Notes: a model not told the origin generated them from the letters alone. A stretch of 16,958 nucleotides of DNA from Oscillospiraceae bacterium (GCA_016302405.1 JAEDNR010000039.1:1-16958), one strand, 5' to 3'. Positions 7,168 through 13,104 are shown, numbered from the stretch's first letter. A program made the numbers and translations.

Positions 7168-7284
7168 GGCAAAGCCGGTTTGCCTGGCGCCTCCAAAAAG
7201 AAAAACAAGGGGCAATCTCCGCAGTCAAAGTGTCGGGTCTGCCGGGACAGCAGACCGCGGTCTACTTCGGCCCGGTATATTGCC
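7168..7284 (-). promoter_or_regulatory. Candidate attenuator in the mgtE leader
   Basis: In the minus-strand RNA a perfect 7-bp hairpin GGTCTGC/GCAGACC (7236-7256) lies inside the leader ORF. It is enclosed by a longer-range pairing of GGCAAT (7279-7284) with ATTGCC (7211-7216). The closing strand is followed almost at once by a U-rich run (TTGTTTTTCTTTTT, about 7195-7208), as in an intrinsic terminator. A further hairpin GGCAAA/TTTGCC (7168-7184) precedes the mgtE ribosome site. A ribosome on the leader ORF would break the upstream half of the structure. The fold is drawn by eye only. The sequence does not match the M-box Mg2+ riboswitch as I know it. Confidence 0.45.
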
Positions 7285-7299
7285 GCTCCCGCTGTCCAT
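7225..7299 (-). CDS. 24-codon leader peptide upstream of mgtE
   Basis: ATG at 7299 is preceded 6 nt earlier by AAAGGAGGG (7306-7314), one of the best ribosome sites in the window. It opens a 24-residue frame starting MDSGSGNIPG and ending RPRSAVPADPTL, with stop TGA at 7225. It begins about 30 nt after the -10 box of the mgtE promoter, so it is the first thing translated on that transcript. The peptide is rich in Pro, Arg and Ser and has no membrane segment. Proline-rich leader peptides such as MgtL control a Mg2+ transporter in Salmonella; resemblance in role is inference and no homology is claimed. In frame after the TGA the codons read LRRLPLVFLFGG. This could be chance, or a relic of a longer product. 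Confidence 0.55.
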   Translation of the reverse strand: MDSGSGNIPGRSRPRSAVPADPTL

Positions 7300-7331
7300 G
7301 GTGTTCCCTCCTTTATCGCATAGTTAAAGAT

Positions 7332-7360
7332 ATTTTACCCTCTTTTCCCCGGAATGTCAA
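7332..7360 (-). promoter_or_regulatory. mgtE promoter
   Basis: On the minus strand: TTGACA (7355-7360), 17-nt spacer, TAAAAT (7332-7337). It lies about 33 nt upstream of the leader ORF and about 200 nt upstream of mgtE itself, so the transcript has a long 5' leader. Confidence 0.85.
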
Positions 7361-7462
7361 CCTTGACAGTTTTCCTTGGGAAGAATAAAATAATGTGCAT
7401 ATCGGTTTTACCCAGCAAGTATATAAATTGGAATTTGCAGAGGGGAGCGCACCCCGAACAAC

Positions 7463-7517
7463 GTTGTCATTCCGAACCAGCGCGCCGGCTTCAGTGGGAA
7501 TCTCCATCGAATTTCGG
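7463..7517 (+). repeat. Half copy of the 5434-5567 hairpin repeat
   Basis: GTTGTCATTCCGAACCAG followed by GTGGGAATCTCCATCGAATT matches one arm (reverse complement of the right arm) of the long hairpin at 5434-5567. The other arm is missing, so this is a decayed or solo end. Confidence 0.65.
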
Positions 7518-7536
7518 ACTATTTATCGTCATCCAT

Positions 7537-7612
7537 TCGTAGGGGACGGGTTTCCCGTCCCCCGGAATTCAGAGACTTGTATGGGGCGGGACGGGAAACC
7601 CGTCCCCTACGA
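7537..7612. repeat. Perfect 25-bp inverted repeat (GTAGGGGACGGG type)
   Basis: 7537-7561 and 7588-7612 are perfect reverse complements over 25 bp, separated by 26 nt. Each arm also contains the palindrome GGGACGGGTTTCCCGTCCC. The 25/25 match suggests recent insertion or ongoing conversion. There is no coding content. Confidence 0.85.
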
Positions 7613-7674
7613 TGCTTTTACGGTTGGTCCGCCAAATCCCAATTTGCCGAACCGCAAAGCGATCGTCATACCTC

Positions 7675-7807
7675 GTAGGGGCGCTCATTGAGCGCCCGGC
7701 AGGGGAAGGTTCCATATTTGCATTTCTTCCGGCGAAAAGGTACTATACAACCTGAATTCATGCTGGAATTTGGTGTGTTTTCGCGGGCGGTCAATGACCG
7801 CCCCTAC
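7675..7807. repeat. Second GTAGGGG inverted-repeat element with covarying arms
   Basis: Left arm 7675-7698 and right arm 7784-7807 are inverted repeats over 24 nt with two differences. Both differences lie in the arms' own palindromes: GGGCGCTCATTGAGCGCCC on the left and, inverted, GGGCGGTCATTGACCGCCC on the right. The C..G to G..C swap keeps each arm self-complementary. The 85 nt between the arms contain a possible promoter for the downstream gene. Confidence 0.75.
7718..7746 (+). promoter_or_regulatory. Possible promoter of the acetyltransferase gene
   Basis: TTGCAT (7718-7723), 17-nt spacer, TACTAT (7741-7746). This is the best plus-strand match in the gap. It would give a leader of about 140 nt, and it lies inside the repeat element at 7675-7807, so the element may supply transcription. 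Confidence 0.4.
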
Positions 7808-7849
7808 ACCCCCGGTATCGCTGTGTGGTGCGCGCACCGTCCGCACCAT

Positions 7850-7874
7850 AATTGTCCATTGTCAATTGTCAATT
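7850..7874 (+). repeat. Solo arm of the AATTGACA long-palindrome family
   Basis: This 25-nt stretch of TGTCAATT-type units matches the right arm of the long palindrome (compare 12986-13010) with one difference. It is directly followed by GGAAGGAGA, the ribosome site of the acetyltransferase gene, so a repeat end forms the immediate 5' untranslated region. Confidence 0.6.
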
Positions 7875-7890
7875 GGAAGGAGACTTTCCC

Positions 7891-8472
7891 ATGCTCCGCA
7901 TCGCAGAAGAATCCGATATTCCGGCCATTCTGGATATTTACGGCCCCTATATTTTAACCTCCACCGCCACCTTTGAATACACCGTCCCCTCCCGGGAGGA
8001 ATTTCAGGCGCGGTTTTGCGGCATCACCGCCCGGTTTCCCTGGCTGGTTTACGAGGAAGAGGGGGTTATCTTAGGCTATGCCTACGCCAGCGCCCCCTTT
8101 ACCCGGGCGGCCTACGCCTGGTGCGCGGAGCCCAGCGTATACCTGCGCCCCGACGCCCGGGGCCGGGGTATTGGGCGGCGGCTGTATAATGGGCTGGAGG
8201 CGATTTTAAAATACCAGGGATTCCAGCTCCTGTACGCCCTGGTCACGGGCGAAAACACCGCCTCCCTTTCCTTTCATCACGCCCTGGGCTACAGGGATTT
8301 AGCGGTTTTTCCCGCCTGCGGTTTCAAATTTGGCCGGTGGCTGGACCTTAACTGGCTGCAAAAACGGCTCACTGTCGTGGAAATACCCAGTGCCTCCCCC
8401 CTGACTTGGGCAGGAATCTGTCAGGATGCCCAAAAGCTGTCCGATATTTTAGGCATTTTGTCTCTTTCGTAA
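7891..8472 (+). CDS. GNAT acetyltransferase, phosphinothricin-acetyltransferase-like
   Basis: A 193-residue GNAT-fold enzyme of the PAT/Bar/YwnH group, which moves an acetyl group from acetyl-CoA to a primary amine such as phosphinothricin, methionine sulfoximine or a related amino-acid analogue. Family signatures: a start of the type LRIAEESDIPAILDIYGPYI, then TATFEY, WLVYEEEGVILGYAYA and WCAEPSVYL. The acetyl-CoA-binding loop follows as ARGRGIGRRLY, then ENTASLSFHHALGY and FKFGRWLDLNWLQ near the end. A tail of about 28 residues follows that match. The start at 7891 is chosen because AAGGAGA lies 7 nt upstream; the in-frame extension from 7852 is repeat sequence. The true substrate is unknown and herbicide resistance should not be assumed. 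No terminator is obvious before glgC, so some readthrough into the glg operon is possible. Confidence 0.85.
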   Translation: MLRIAEESDIPAILDIYGPYILTSTATFEYTVPSREEFQARFCGITARFPWLVYEEEGVILGYAYASAPFTRAAYAWCAEPSVYLRPDARGRGIGRRLYNGLEAILKYQGFQLLYALVTGENTASLSFHHALGYRDLAVFPACGFKFGRWLDLNWLQKRLTVVEIPSASPLTWAGICQDAQKLSDILGILSLS

Positions 8473-8530
8473 TTGACAAAAATATGGTATGTTATGGTTA
8501 AGGGGAATTTGCCCTTTTGGCGCTTCCCTT
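8473..8530 (+). promoter_or_regulatory. Possible glg promoter and leader hairpin
   Basis: TTGACA (8473-8478) follows the acetyltransferase stop directly, but no good -10 lies at 17 nt; TATGGT (8493-8498) is only 14 nt away, so the promoter call is weak. Downstream, AAGGGGAA/TTCCCTT with inner GCC/GGC (8500-8530) forms a hairpin in what would be the glgC leader, followed by TTAAG rather than a T-run. It may be a regulatory or partial termination structure. Confidence 0.3.
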
Positions 8531-8576
8531 TTAAGAGAGCGTAGTATCCCATTCTTTTCAACAAGGAGCTGTGACC

Positions 8577-9767
8577 ATGTATTTTCAGAAAAAACGCGTA
8601 ATCGCCATGCTTCTGGCCGGCGGCCAGGGCAGCCGTCTGAAGGTTCTGACGGAGAAGACCGCCAAGCCCGCCGTCCCCTTCGGCGGCAAATACCGGATCA
8701 TTGACTTTCCCCTGAGTAACTGCGTAAACTCCGGGATCGATACCGTGGGTATCCTGACCCAGTATCAGCCCCTGGAGCTGAACGAGTACATCGGCAACGG
8801 CCAGCCCTGGGGCCTGAACAAGACCCACAGCTGCGCCCAGGTCCTTCCTCCCTACGAGCGCCACGACAAAAAGAGCGGCTGGTACAAGGGCACTGCCAAC
8901 GCCATCTATCAGAATATCGACTTCATCGAGCGCTTCAACCCCGACTATGTGGTGGTCCTCTCCGGTGACCATATCTATAAAATGGACTATGCCGCCATGG
9001 TGGAGTACCATGTAAAGCACCAGGCCGCCTGCACCATCGCCGTGCGGAACGTCCCCATCGAGGAAGCGCCCCGGTTCGGTATCCTGAACACCAATCCGGA
9101 CATGTCCATCTACGAGTTCGAGGAAAAGCCCGCCAAGCCCAAGTCCACCAACGCCTCCATGGGTATCTACGTGTTCACCTGGAGCGTCCTGCGGGATGCC
9201 CTGCTCTTTGACGAGGACGACCCCAATTCCTCCAACGACTTCGGTAAGAATATCATTCCCATGCTGCTGACCTCCGGCCACAAGATGATGGCCTACCCCT
9301 TCGACGGCTACTGGAAGGATGTGGGAACCATTGACTCTCTGTGGGAAGCCAACATGGAGCTGCTGGGCAAGGACCCCGCCTTCAATATCCGGGGAGACGA
9401 GCATTCCACCATCTATGCCCGGAACAACGCCCTGCCCTCTTCCTACATTGATCCCGACGCCAAGACGGTGAACTGCTTCATCGCCGAGGGCTCCGAGGTC
9501 TATGGCACCGTGCGCCACAGCGTCATCAGCATCGGCTGCACCATCGGCGAGGGCGCCCTGGTGGAGGACAGCGTGGTCATGCCCGGCGTGGTCATCGAGT
9601 CCGGCGCCATCGTCCGCCATGCCATCCTGGGCGAGAACAGCAAGGTAGAGCGCAACGCGGTGGTGGGCGGCGCTTTCGGCCCCAAGGAGAAAAAGAAGAT
9701 CAGCGTCACCGCCAAGGGCGCTGTTGTCGCGGAGAACACCGTGCTCAAGCCCGGTGACATGCTGTAA
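8577..9767 (+). CDS. glgC: Glucose-1-phosphate adenylyltransferase, catalytic subunit
   Basis: ADP-glucose pyrophosphorylase, 396 residues. It converts glucose-1-phosphate and ATP to ADP-glucose and pyrophosphate, the committed and usually regulated step of glycogen synthesis. The nucleotide-binding loop LAGGQGSRLKVLT is at 13-25, followed by KPAVPFGGKYRIIDFPLSNC (30-49). SGDHIYKMDY holds the catalytic aspartate, EEKPAKP contacts the sugar phosphate, and a left-handed beta-helix with hexapeptide repeats begins at about residue 280. ATG 8577 is preferred to the in-frame GTG at 8571 because AAGGAG (8563-8568) is 8 nt from the ATG and only 2 nt from the GTG. The gene is first in glgC-glgD-glgA. 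Pairing with GlgD is typical of Firmicutes. Confidence 0.97.
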   Translation: MYFQKKRVIAMLLAGGQGSRLKVLTEKTAKPAVPFGGKYRIIDFPLSNCVNSGIDTVGILTQYQPLELNEYIGNGQPWGLNKTHSCAQVLPPYERHDKKSGWYKGTANAIYQNIDFIERFNPDYVVVLSGDHIYKMDYAAMVEYHVKHQAACTIAVRNVPIEEAPRFGILNTNPDMSIYEFEEKPAKPKSTNASMGIYVFTWSVLRDALLFDEDDPNSSNDFGKNIIPMLLTSGHKMMAYPFDGYWKDVGTIDSLWEANMELLGKDPAFNIRGDEHSTIYARNNALPSSYIDPDAKTVNCFIAEGSEVYGTVRHSVISIGCTIGEGALVEDSVVMPGVVIESGAIVRHAILGENSKVERNAVVGGAFGPKEKKKISVTAKGAVVAENTVLKPGDML

Positions 9768-9781
9768 GGAGGGAAACCGCA

Positions 9782-10894
9782 ATGAAAGTAATGGGTATTG
9801 TTTTCAGCAGTGACGCTGACCTGGGAGATCTGACCGACAAGCGGACCATGGCTTCCATTCCCTACGGCGGCCGCTACCGTCTGGTGGACTTCGCTCTGAG
9901 TAATTTAAGCTGCGCCGGCGTGCGCCATGTGGGCATCGTGGCCCGGCACAATTTCCAGTCCCTGATGAACCACATCGGCGACGGTGAGGAATGGGGCCTG
10001 GAGCTGAGCGAGGGCGGCATGGAGTTTCTGACCCCCTACGCTTCCTCCAATGTCCATACCTACCGGGGCAAGCTGGAGTCCCTGTACTCTGCCATGGACT
10101 TCCTGGAGTTCGGCGGTGACAACGAGCTGGTGGTTATGATGGACGCTTCCATCCTGTGCAATATCGACCTGAACAAGGTCCTTAATAGCCACGTTGCCAG
10201 CGGCAAGGATGTGACCGTGGTCACCAAGGCCGGTGTGGCCGACGGCAAAAGAATGCTGGATCTTGCCATCAAGCTGGACGACAAGGGCGAGGTAGAGGAT
10301 ATGGTGGTGGACTACGCCGCGACCGCCGATTACCTGGCCTCCATGGATATTTTCGTCACCTCCAAGACCTGGCTTATGGACCGGGTGAAGGAGCTCATTG
10401 CCCACAACCGGTTCCACATGGACCGGGATCTGGTGCTGGGCGGCTGGCAGCGGGGCCGGGTGAGCCTGAACGTGTTCCGCTTCGACGGCGTGGTCATGTA
10501 CAACGATTCCACCGAGGAATACTTCGCCAACAGCATGGCCCTGATTGATAAGGACGTGCGCCATGACCTGTTCGGCCGGAACCATCCTGTTTACACCAAG
10601 GTTCGGGACCGTGTTCCCACCTACTACGGTGAGAATTGCCAGGTCAGCGGCTGCATCGTGGCCGACGGCTGCATGCTGGGCGGCAACGCGAAATCCTCCG
10701 TCCTGTTCCGCCAGGTGGAGATCGCCCCCGACGCGGAGGTGGAAAACTGCGTCATCATGAACGACTCCGTGGTGGGCAAGGGCGCCCAGCTGAAGAACGT
10801 GATCCTGGATAAGGAAGTCACCGTGACCCCCGGCGCCCGGCTCTTCGGCACCGCCAAGAACCCCATCATTGTAAAGCGGGGGGAAACCGTATGA
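9782..10894 (+). CDS. glgD: GlgD, ADP-glucose pyrophosphorylase partner subunit
   Basis: A 370-residue GlgC paralogue. The N-terminus reads MGIVFSSDADLGDLTDKRTM, so the glycine-rich GGxGxRL nucleotide loop of GlgC is absent, while PYGGRYRLVDFALSN and the C-terminal beta-helix remain. This is the usual state of GlgD, which is largely inactive alone and modulates GlgC in a hetero-oligomer. MDASILCNIDL stands where GlgC has the SGDH motif. The AAGGAGGG site (9766-9773) overlaps the glgC stop codon and lies 8 nt before the ATG, so expression is coupled to glgC. The stop overlaps the glgA start (ATGA). Confidence 0.95.
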   Translation: MKVMGIVFSSDADLGDLTDKRTMASIPYGGRYRLVDFALSNLSCAGVRHVGIVARHNFQSLMNHIGDGEEWGLELSEGGMEFLTPYASSNVHTYRGKLESLYSAMDFLEFGGDNELVVMMDASILCNIDLNKVLNSHVASGKDVTVVTKAGVADGKRMLDLAIKLDDKGEVEDMVVDYAATADYLASMDIFVTSKTWLMDRVKELIAHNRFHMDRDLVLGGWQRGRVSLNVFRFDGVVMYNDSTEEYFANSMALIDKDVRHDLFGRNHPVYTKVRDRVPTYYGENCQVSGCIVADGCMLGGNAKSSVLFRQVEIAPDAEVENCVIMNDSVVGKGAQLKNVILDKEVTVTPGARLFGTAKNPIIVKRGETV

Positions 10895-12336
10895 GAATTG
10901 CCGTCTGCGCCTCTGAGGGCGCGCCCTACGCCAAGTCCGGCGGACTGGGCGATGTGATGGAGGCTCTGCCTGCCGCCCTGGCCCGGCTGGAGGGCAACGA
11001 GGTCGCCCTGTTCCTGCCCTACTACGGCAAAATCAAGAATAACGCCGCCTACGCGGTGGAGAAGGTGGCCGAGCGCTATGTCCACCTGGGCTGGCGGCGG
11101 CAGTACGCCGGAATCCTGCGGCTTGTTGGCCGCAATGACGGCGTGCAGGTGTACTTCATCGACAATGAGTACTACTTCGGCGGCCGTACCGGCGCCATCT
11201 ACGGCGATCTTGACGACGGGGAGCGGTTTGCCTTCTTCTCCCGGGCCTGCCTGGACGCCATGGATGCCGTGAACTACATCCCGGACATTATCCAGTGCAA
11301 CGACTGGCAGACCGGTCTCATCCCGGTGTACCTGAAGGCCCTGTACCAGGGGCGGTTCGGCCATACCCGGTGCATGTACACCATCCACAACATCGAGTAC
11401 CAGGGCTGGGCCAGAGCCGACTTCTTCGACGACCTGCTGGGTCTTCCCTGGGAGTACCGGGGCAGGCTGGATATGGGCGGCTCCGTGAATATGATGAAGG
11501 GCGGCATTGAGACGGCGGATCTCGTCACCACCGTGTCCGAGACCTACGCCCGGGAGCTCATGTACCCCTACTATGCCCACGGGCTGGACAGCGTCCTGGC
11601 AGCCAACGCCTGGAAGCTCACCGGCATTACCAACGGCATCGATACGAACACCTTTAACCCCGAGACGGACAAGGCCCTCCCCGCCCACTTTAACGCCGAG
11701 ACCTTTACCGTGGGCAAGGCCGCCTGCAAGGCCGCCCTCCAGGAGGAAGTGGGCCTGCCGGTGAAGCCGGACGTGCCCCTTATGGTCATGGTTACCCGGC
11801 TTGCCGGGCACAAGGGCCTGGATCTGCTGTGCTACATTGCCCGGCGGCTCATGTGGGAGGAGGATGCCCAGCTGCTGATTCTGGGCACCGGCGAGGCTCA
11901 GTACGAGAACTTCTTCAAGGATCTGGCCAAGCAGTTCCCGGAGCAGGTCTCCGCCCAGATCACCTTCAATCTGGGTCTGGCCGACCGGATTTACGCCGGC
12001 GGCGACATCTACCTGATGCCCTCCAAGTCCGAGCCCTGCGGCCTGAGCCAGATGAACGCCATGCGCTACGGCACCGTGCCCGTGGTCCACGCCACCGGCG
12101 GTTTGAAGGATACCGTGCCTCCCTGCGACGAAAACGGCCAGGGCGGCCTGGGCTTCACCTTCCAGAGCTACAACGCAGACGACTTCCTGGCCGCTGTCAA
12201 GCGGGCACTGAACCTGTACAACCACAACCGGGACGGCTTCCGGGCCCTGCAGAAACGGGAAATGGAGCAGGACTTCAGCTGGAACGTTCCTGCCGGAAAG
12301 TATATGGACCTGTTCCGGAATATGCTCAGCTGGTAA
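10891..12336 (+). CDS. glgA: Glycogen synthase (ADP-glucose type)
   Basis: A GT5-family synthase of 481 residues that adds glucose from ADP-glucose to the non-reducing end of an alpha-1,4-glucan. KSGGLGDV (15-22) is the ADP-glucose-binding signature with its lysine at 15. NDWQTGLIPVYLKAL and TIHNIEYQGW are conserved in the N-terminal Rossmann half. In the C-terminal half PSKSEPCGLSQMNAMRYG contains the conserved glutamate (about residue 381), and HATGGLKDTV follows. The start overlaps the glgD stop by 4 nt, consistent with translational coupling. No branching enzyme or phosphorylase gene is in this cluster; the rest of glycogen metabolism must be elsewhere. A strong terminator follows. Confidence 0.97.
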   Translation: MRIAVCASEGAPYAKSGGLGDVMEALPAALARLEGNEVALFLPYYGKIKNNAAYAVEKVAERYVHLGWRRQYAGILRLVGRNDGVQVYFIDNEYYFGGRTGAIYGDLDDGERFAFFSRACLDAMDAVNYIPDIIQCNDWQTGLIPVYLKALYQGRFGHTRCMYTIHNIEYQGWARADFFDDLLGLPWEYRGRLDMGGSVNMMKGGIETADLVTTVSETYARELMYPYYAHGLDSVLAANAWKLTGITNGIDTNTFNPETDKALPAHFNAETFTVGKAACKAALQEEVGLPVKPDVPLMVMVTRLAGHKGLDLLCYIARRLMWEEDAQLLILGTGEAQYENFFKDLAKQFPEQVSAQITFNLGLADRIYAGGDIYLMPSKSEPCGLSQMNAMRYGTVPVVHATGGLKDTVPPCDENGQGGLGFTFQSYNADDFLAAVKRALNLYNHNRDGFRALQKREMEQDFSWNVPAGKYMDLFRNMLSW

Positions 12337-12365
12337 CGCATCCGAAACCGGCTTCAAAACCCATA

Positions 12366-12417
12366 GCTATCAAAAAGCTGCCCTGCGGATTTTTCCGCAG
12401 GGCGGTTTTTCTGATAG
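12366..12417 (+). terminator. Rho-independent terminator of the glg operon
   Basis: A 10-bp perfect stem GCCCTGCGGA/TCCGCAGGGC (12380-12403) with a TTTT loop and GGTTTTT tail lies 43 nt after glgA. Outer GCTATCAAAAA/TTTTTCTGATAGC pairing extends it and could make it work in both directions. Confidence 0.93.
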
Positions 12418-12490
12418 CGCATTCGCAATGACCTTAGAAGTCGTGGCGCAATGACGCGGGAAGTCGATAGTGCGCTTTGATCCGTCCCGT

Positions 12491-12518
12491 TTCGACTGTA
12501 TGCGGAAAAAGGTATATT
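12491..12518 (+). promoter_or_regulatory. Possible promoter for the 44-residue peptide
   Basis: TATATT (12513-12518) is a good -10 box; a weak -35, TTCGAC (12491-12496), lies 16 nt upstream. The strong terminator of the glg operon just upstream implies that the small gene needs its own promoter. The predicted leader is about 105 nt. 12418-12490 shows only a short match (AAGTCGTGGCG) to the repeat at 5298-5341. Confidence 0.35.
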
Positions 12519-12628
12519 TTTTCGCCGTACAATCCCCCGGTCAGCCGGAGGGAGGAACATTTTGGTGGAAACGGAATAGCATGGAACGAGCGGTGAAGCT
12601 CAATCCTATATATGCGGAGGTAACATCT

Positions 12629-12763
12629 ATGTGTAACAATGGCTGCTTTGGTGGGAACAACTGCTGGTGGATCATCATCCTGATTCTGCTGTTCAGCTGC
12701 TGCGGCAATATGAACATGAACGGCTGCTGCGACAACAATAACAACGGCTGCGGCTGCTGCTAA
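12629..12763 (+). CDS. Small Cys/Asn/Gly-rich membrane peptide (44 aa)
   Basis: I do not recognise a named family with certainty. The 44-residue product has three parts: a Cys/Asn/Gly head (MCNNGCFGGNNC), a hydrophobic helix WWIIILILLF (13-22) ending in SCC, and a polar tail rich in Asn and Cys (NGCCDNNNNGCGCC). Nine of 44 residues are Cys. A single short membrane helix with cysteine clusters on both sides is visible. The start at 12629 follows GCGGAGGT at ideal spacing; an in-frame ATG at 12581 lacks such a site. A terminator follows directly, so this is a complete gene. Its codons (TGC, GGC, AAC) resemble the neighbours' usage. It could be an envelope, sporulation-related or metal- or redox-active peptide; all of these are guesses. 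Confidence 0.75.
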   Translation: MCNNGCFGGNNCWWIIILILLFSCCGNMNMNGCCDNNNNGCGCC

Positions 12764-12770
12764 CCACTGT

Positions 12771-12795
12771 GGGGGCGGTCACCGCCCCCCTTTTT
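12771..12795 (+). terminator. Terminator of the small-peptide gene
   Basis: An 8-bp stem GGGGGCGG/CCGCCCCC with a TCA loop followed by CTTTTT begins 8 nt after the stop codon. Confidence 0.9.
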
Positions 12796-12834
12796 AATTA
12801 TAGTGCGTTTCGGCTGTTAACTAAGCAAAACGAC

Positions 12835-13023
12835 AAATTGGAATTTAGCGGCTCCGCCGAATTGACAATTGACAATTGACAGTTGACAATGATTGTGTCC
12901 CTACGGGACGATTTTAAAAGAATTCCTTTTGTTTTCGTTCAAATTCTTTTTATTTTAAATCATCCCGAAGGGATTCCTTAATTGTCAATTGTTCATTGTC
13001 AATTGTCAATTAAATTTCAATTT
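12835..13023. repeat. Inverted boundary motifs bracketing the long palindrome
   Basis: AAATTGGAATTT (12835-12846) and AAATTTCAATTT (13012-13023, one mismatch from the inverted motif) enclose long-palindrome copy 2 (12860-13012). The right motif joins the palindrome end directly, as in copy 1. Outer flanks also share TGCTTA and GCCGATA-like sequence with other copies (for example near 2140, 3690 and 13030), so the repeated unit may be about 40 nt. Confidence 0.6.
12860..13012. repeat. 153-bp long-palindrome element, copy 2
   Basis: The same element as 3522-3674 in the same orientation, with the same length and three differences by eye (two in the TTTTAAAAGAATTCC stretch, one in the right arm). 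The near-identity 9 kb apart, in non-coding DNA, argues for recent duplication or mobility. The arms are tandem AATTGACA-type units and the interior also pairs (TCCCTACGGGACGATTT with AAATCATCCCGAAGGGA). Confidence 0.85.
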
Positions 13024-13060
13024 GTCAGCGTCCTTACGAAAGCCGATAACCATAATTGTA

Positions 13061-13097
13061 CATAAAAAAAGAGCGGCTTACGCCGCTCTTTTTTATG
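13061..13097 (-). terminator. Bidirectional terminator after acsB
   Basis: GAGCGGC/GCCGCTC with a four-base loop (13071-13088), flanked by A7 on the left and T6 on the right, works in either direction. It lies about 8 nt after the acsB stop on the minus strand and ends the cooS-cooC-acsB transcript. Confidence 0.9.
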
Positions 13098-13104
13098 GAA
13101 GAAA

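Larger units (their letters stand above)
7425..7645. repeat. Inverted boundary motifs around two nested repeats
   Basis: AAATTGGAATTT (7425-7436) and AAATCCCAATTT (7634-7645, one mismatch from the inverted motif) face each other and enclose two unrelated repeats: a half copy of the 5434 hairpin family (7463-7517) and the perfect inverted repeat at 7537-7612. The arrangement parallels 1971-2135 and 12835-13023. The 759-nt gap between mgtE and the acetyltransferase gene is otherwise leader, promoter and repeat DNA. Confidence 0.55.

Noticed and set aside
7141..7330. M-box (ykoK) Mg2+ riboswitch before mgtE
   Set aside because: The conserved M-box core segments I know are not seen. The leader ORF and hairpins describe the region better, although a covariance-model search could overturn this.
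7852..7890. Thirteen-residue N-terminal extension of the acetyltransferase
   Set aside because: It derives from a solo repeat arm. The ribosome site AAGGAGA points to the ATG at 7891, and family homology begins there.
10624..12357. A 577-codon open frame antisense to glgD/glgA, and similar long frames antisense to rsmF, murA and glgC
   Set aside because: Same composition artefact. None has a family signature, and each is fully covered by a convincing gene on the opposite strand.
12470..12628. Longer form of the 44-residue peptide
   Set aside because: The upstream part crosses a probable promoter and lacks a ribosome site. GCGGAGGT is correctly placed only for the ATG at 12629.
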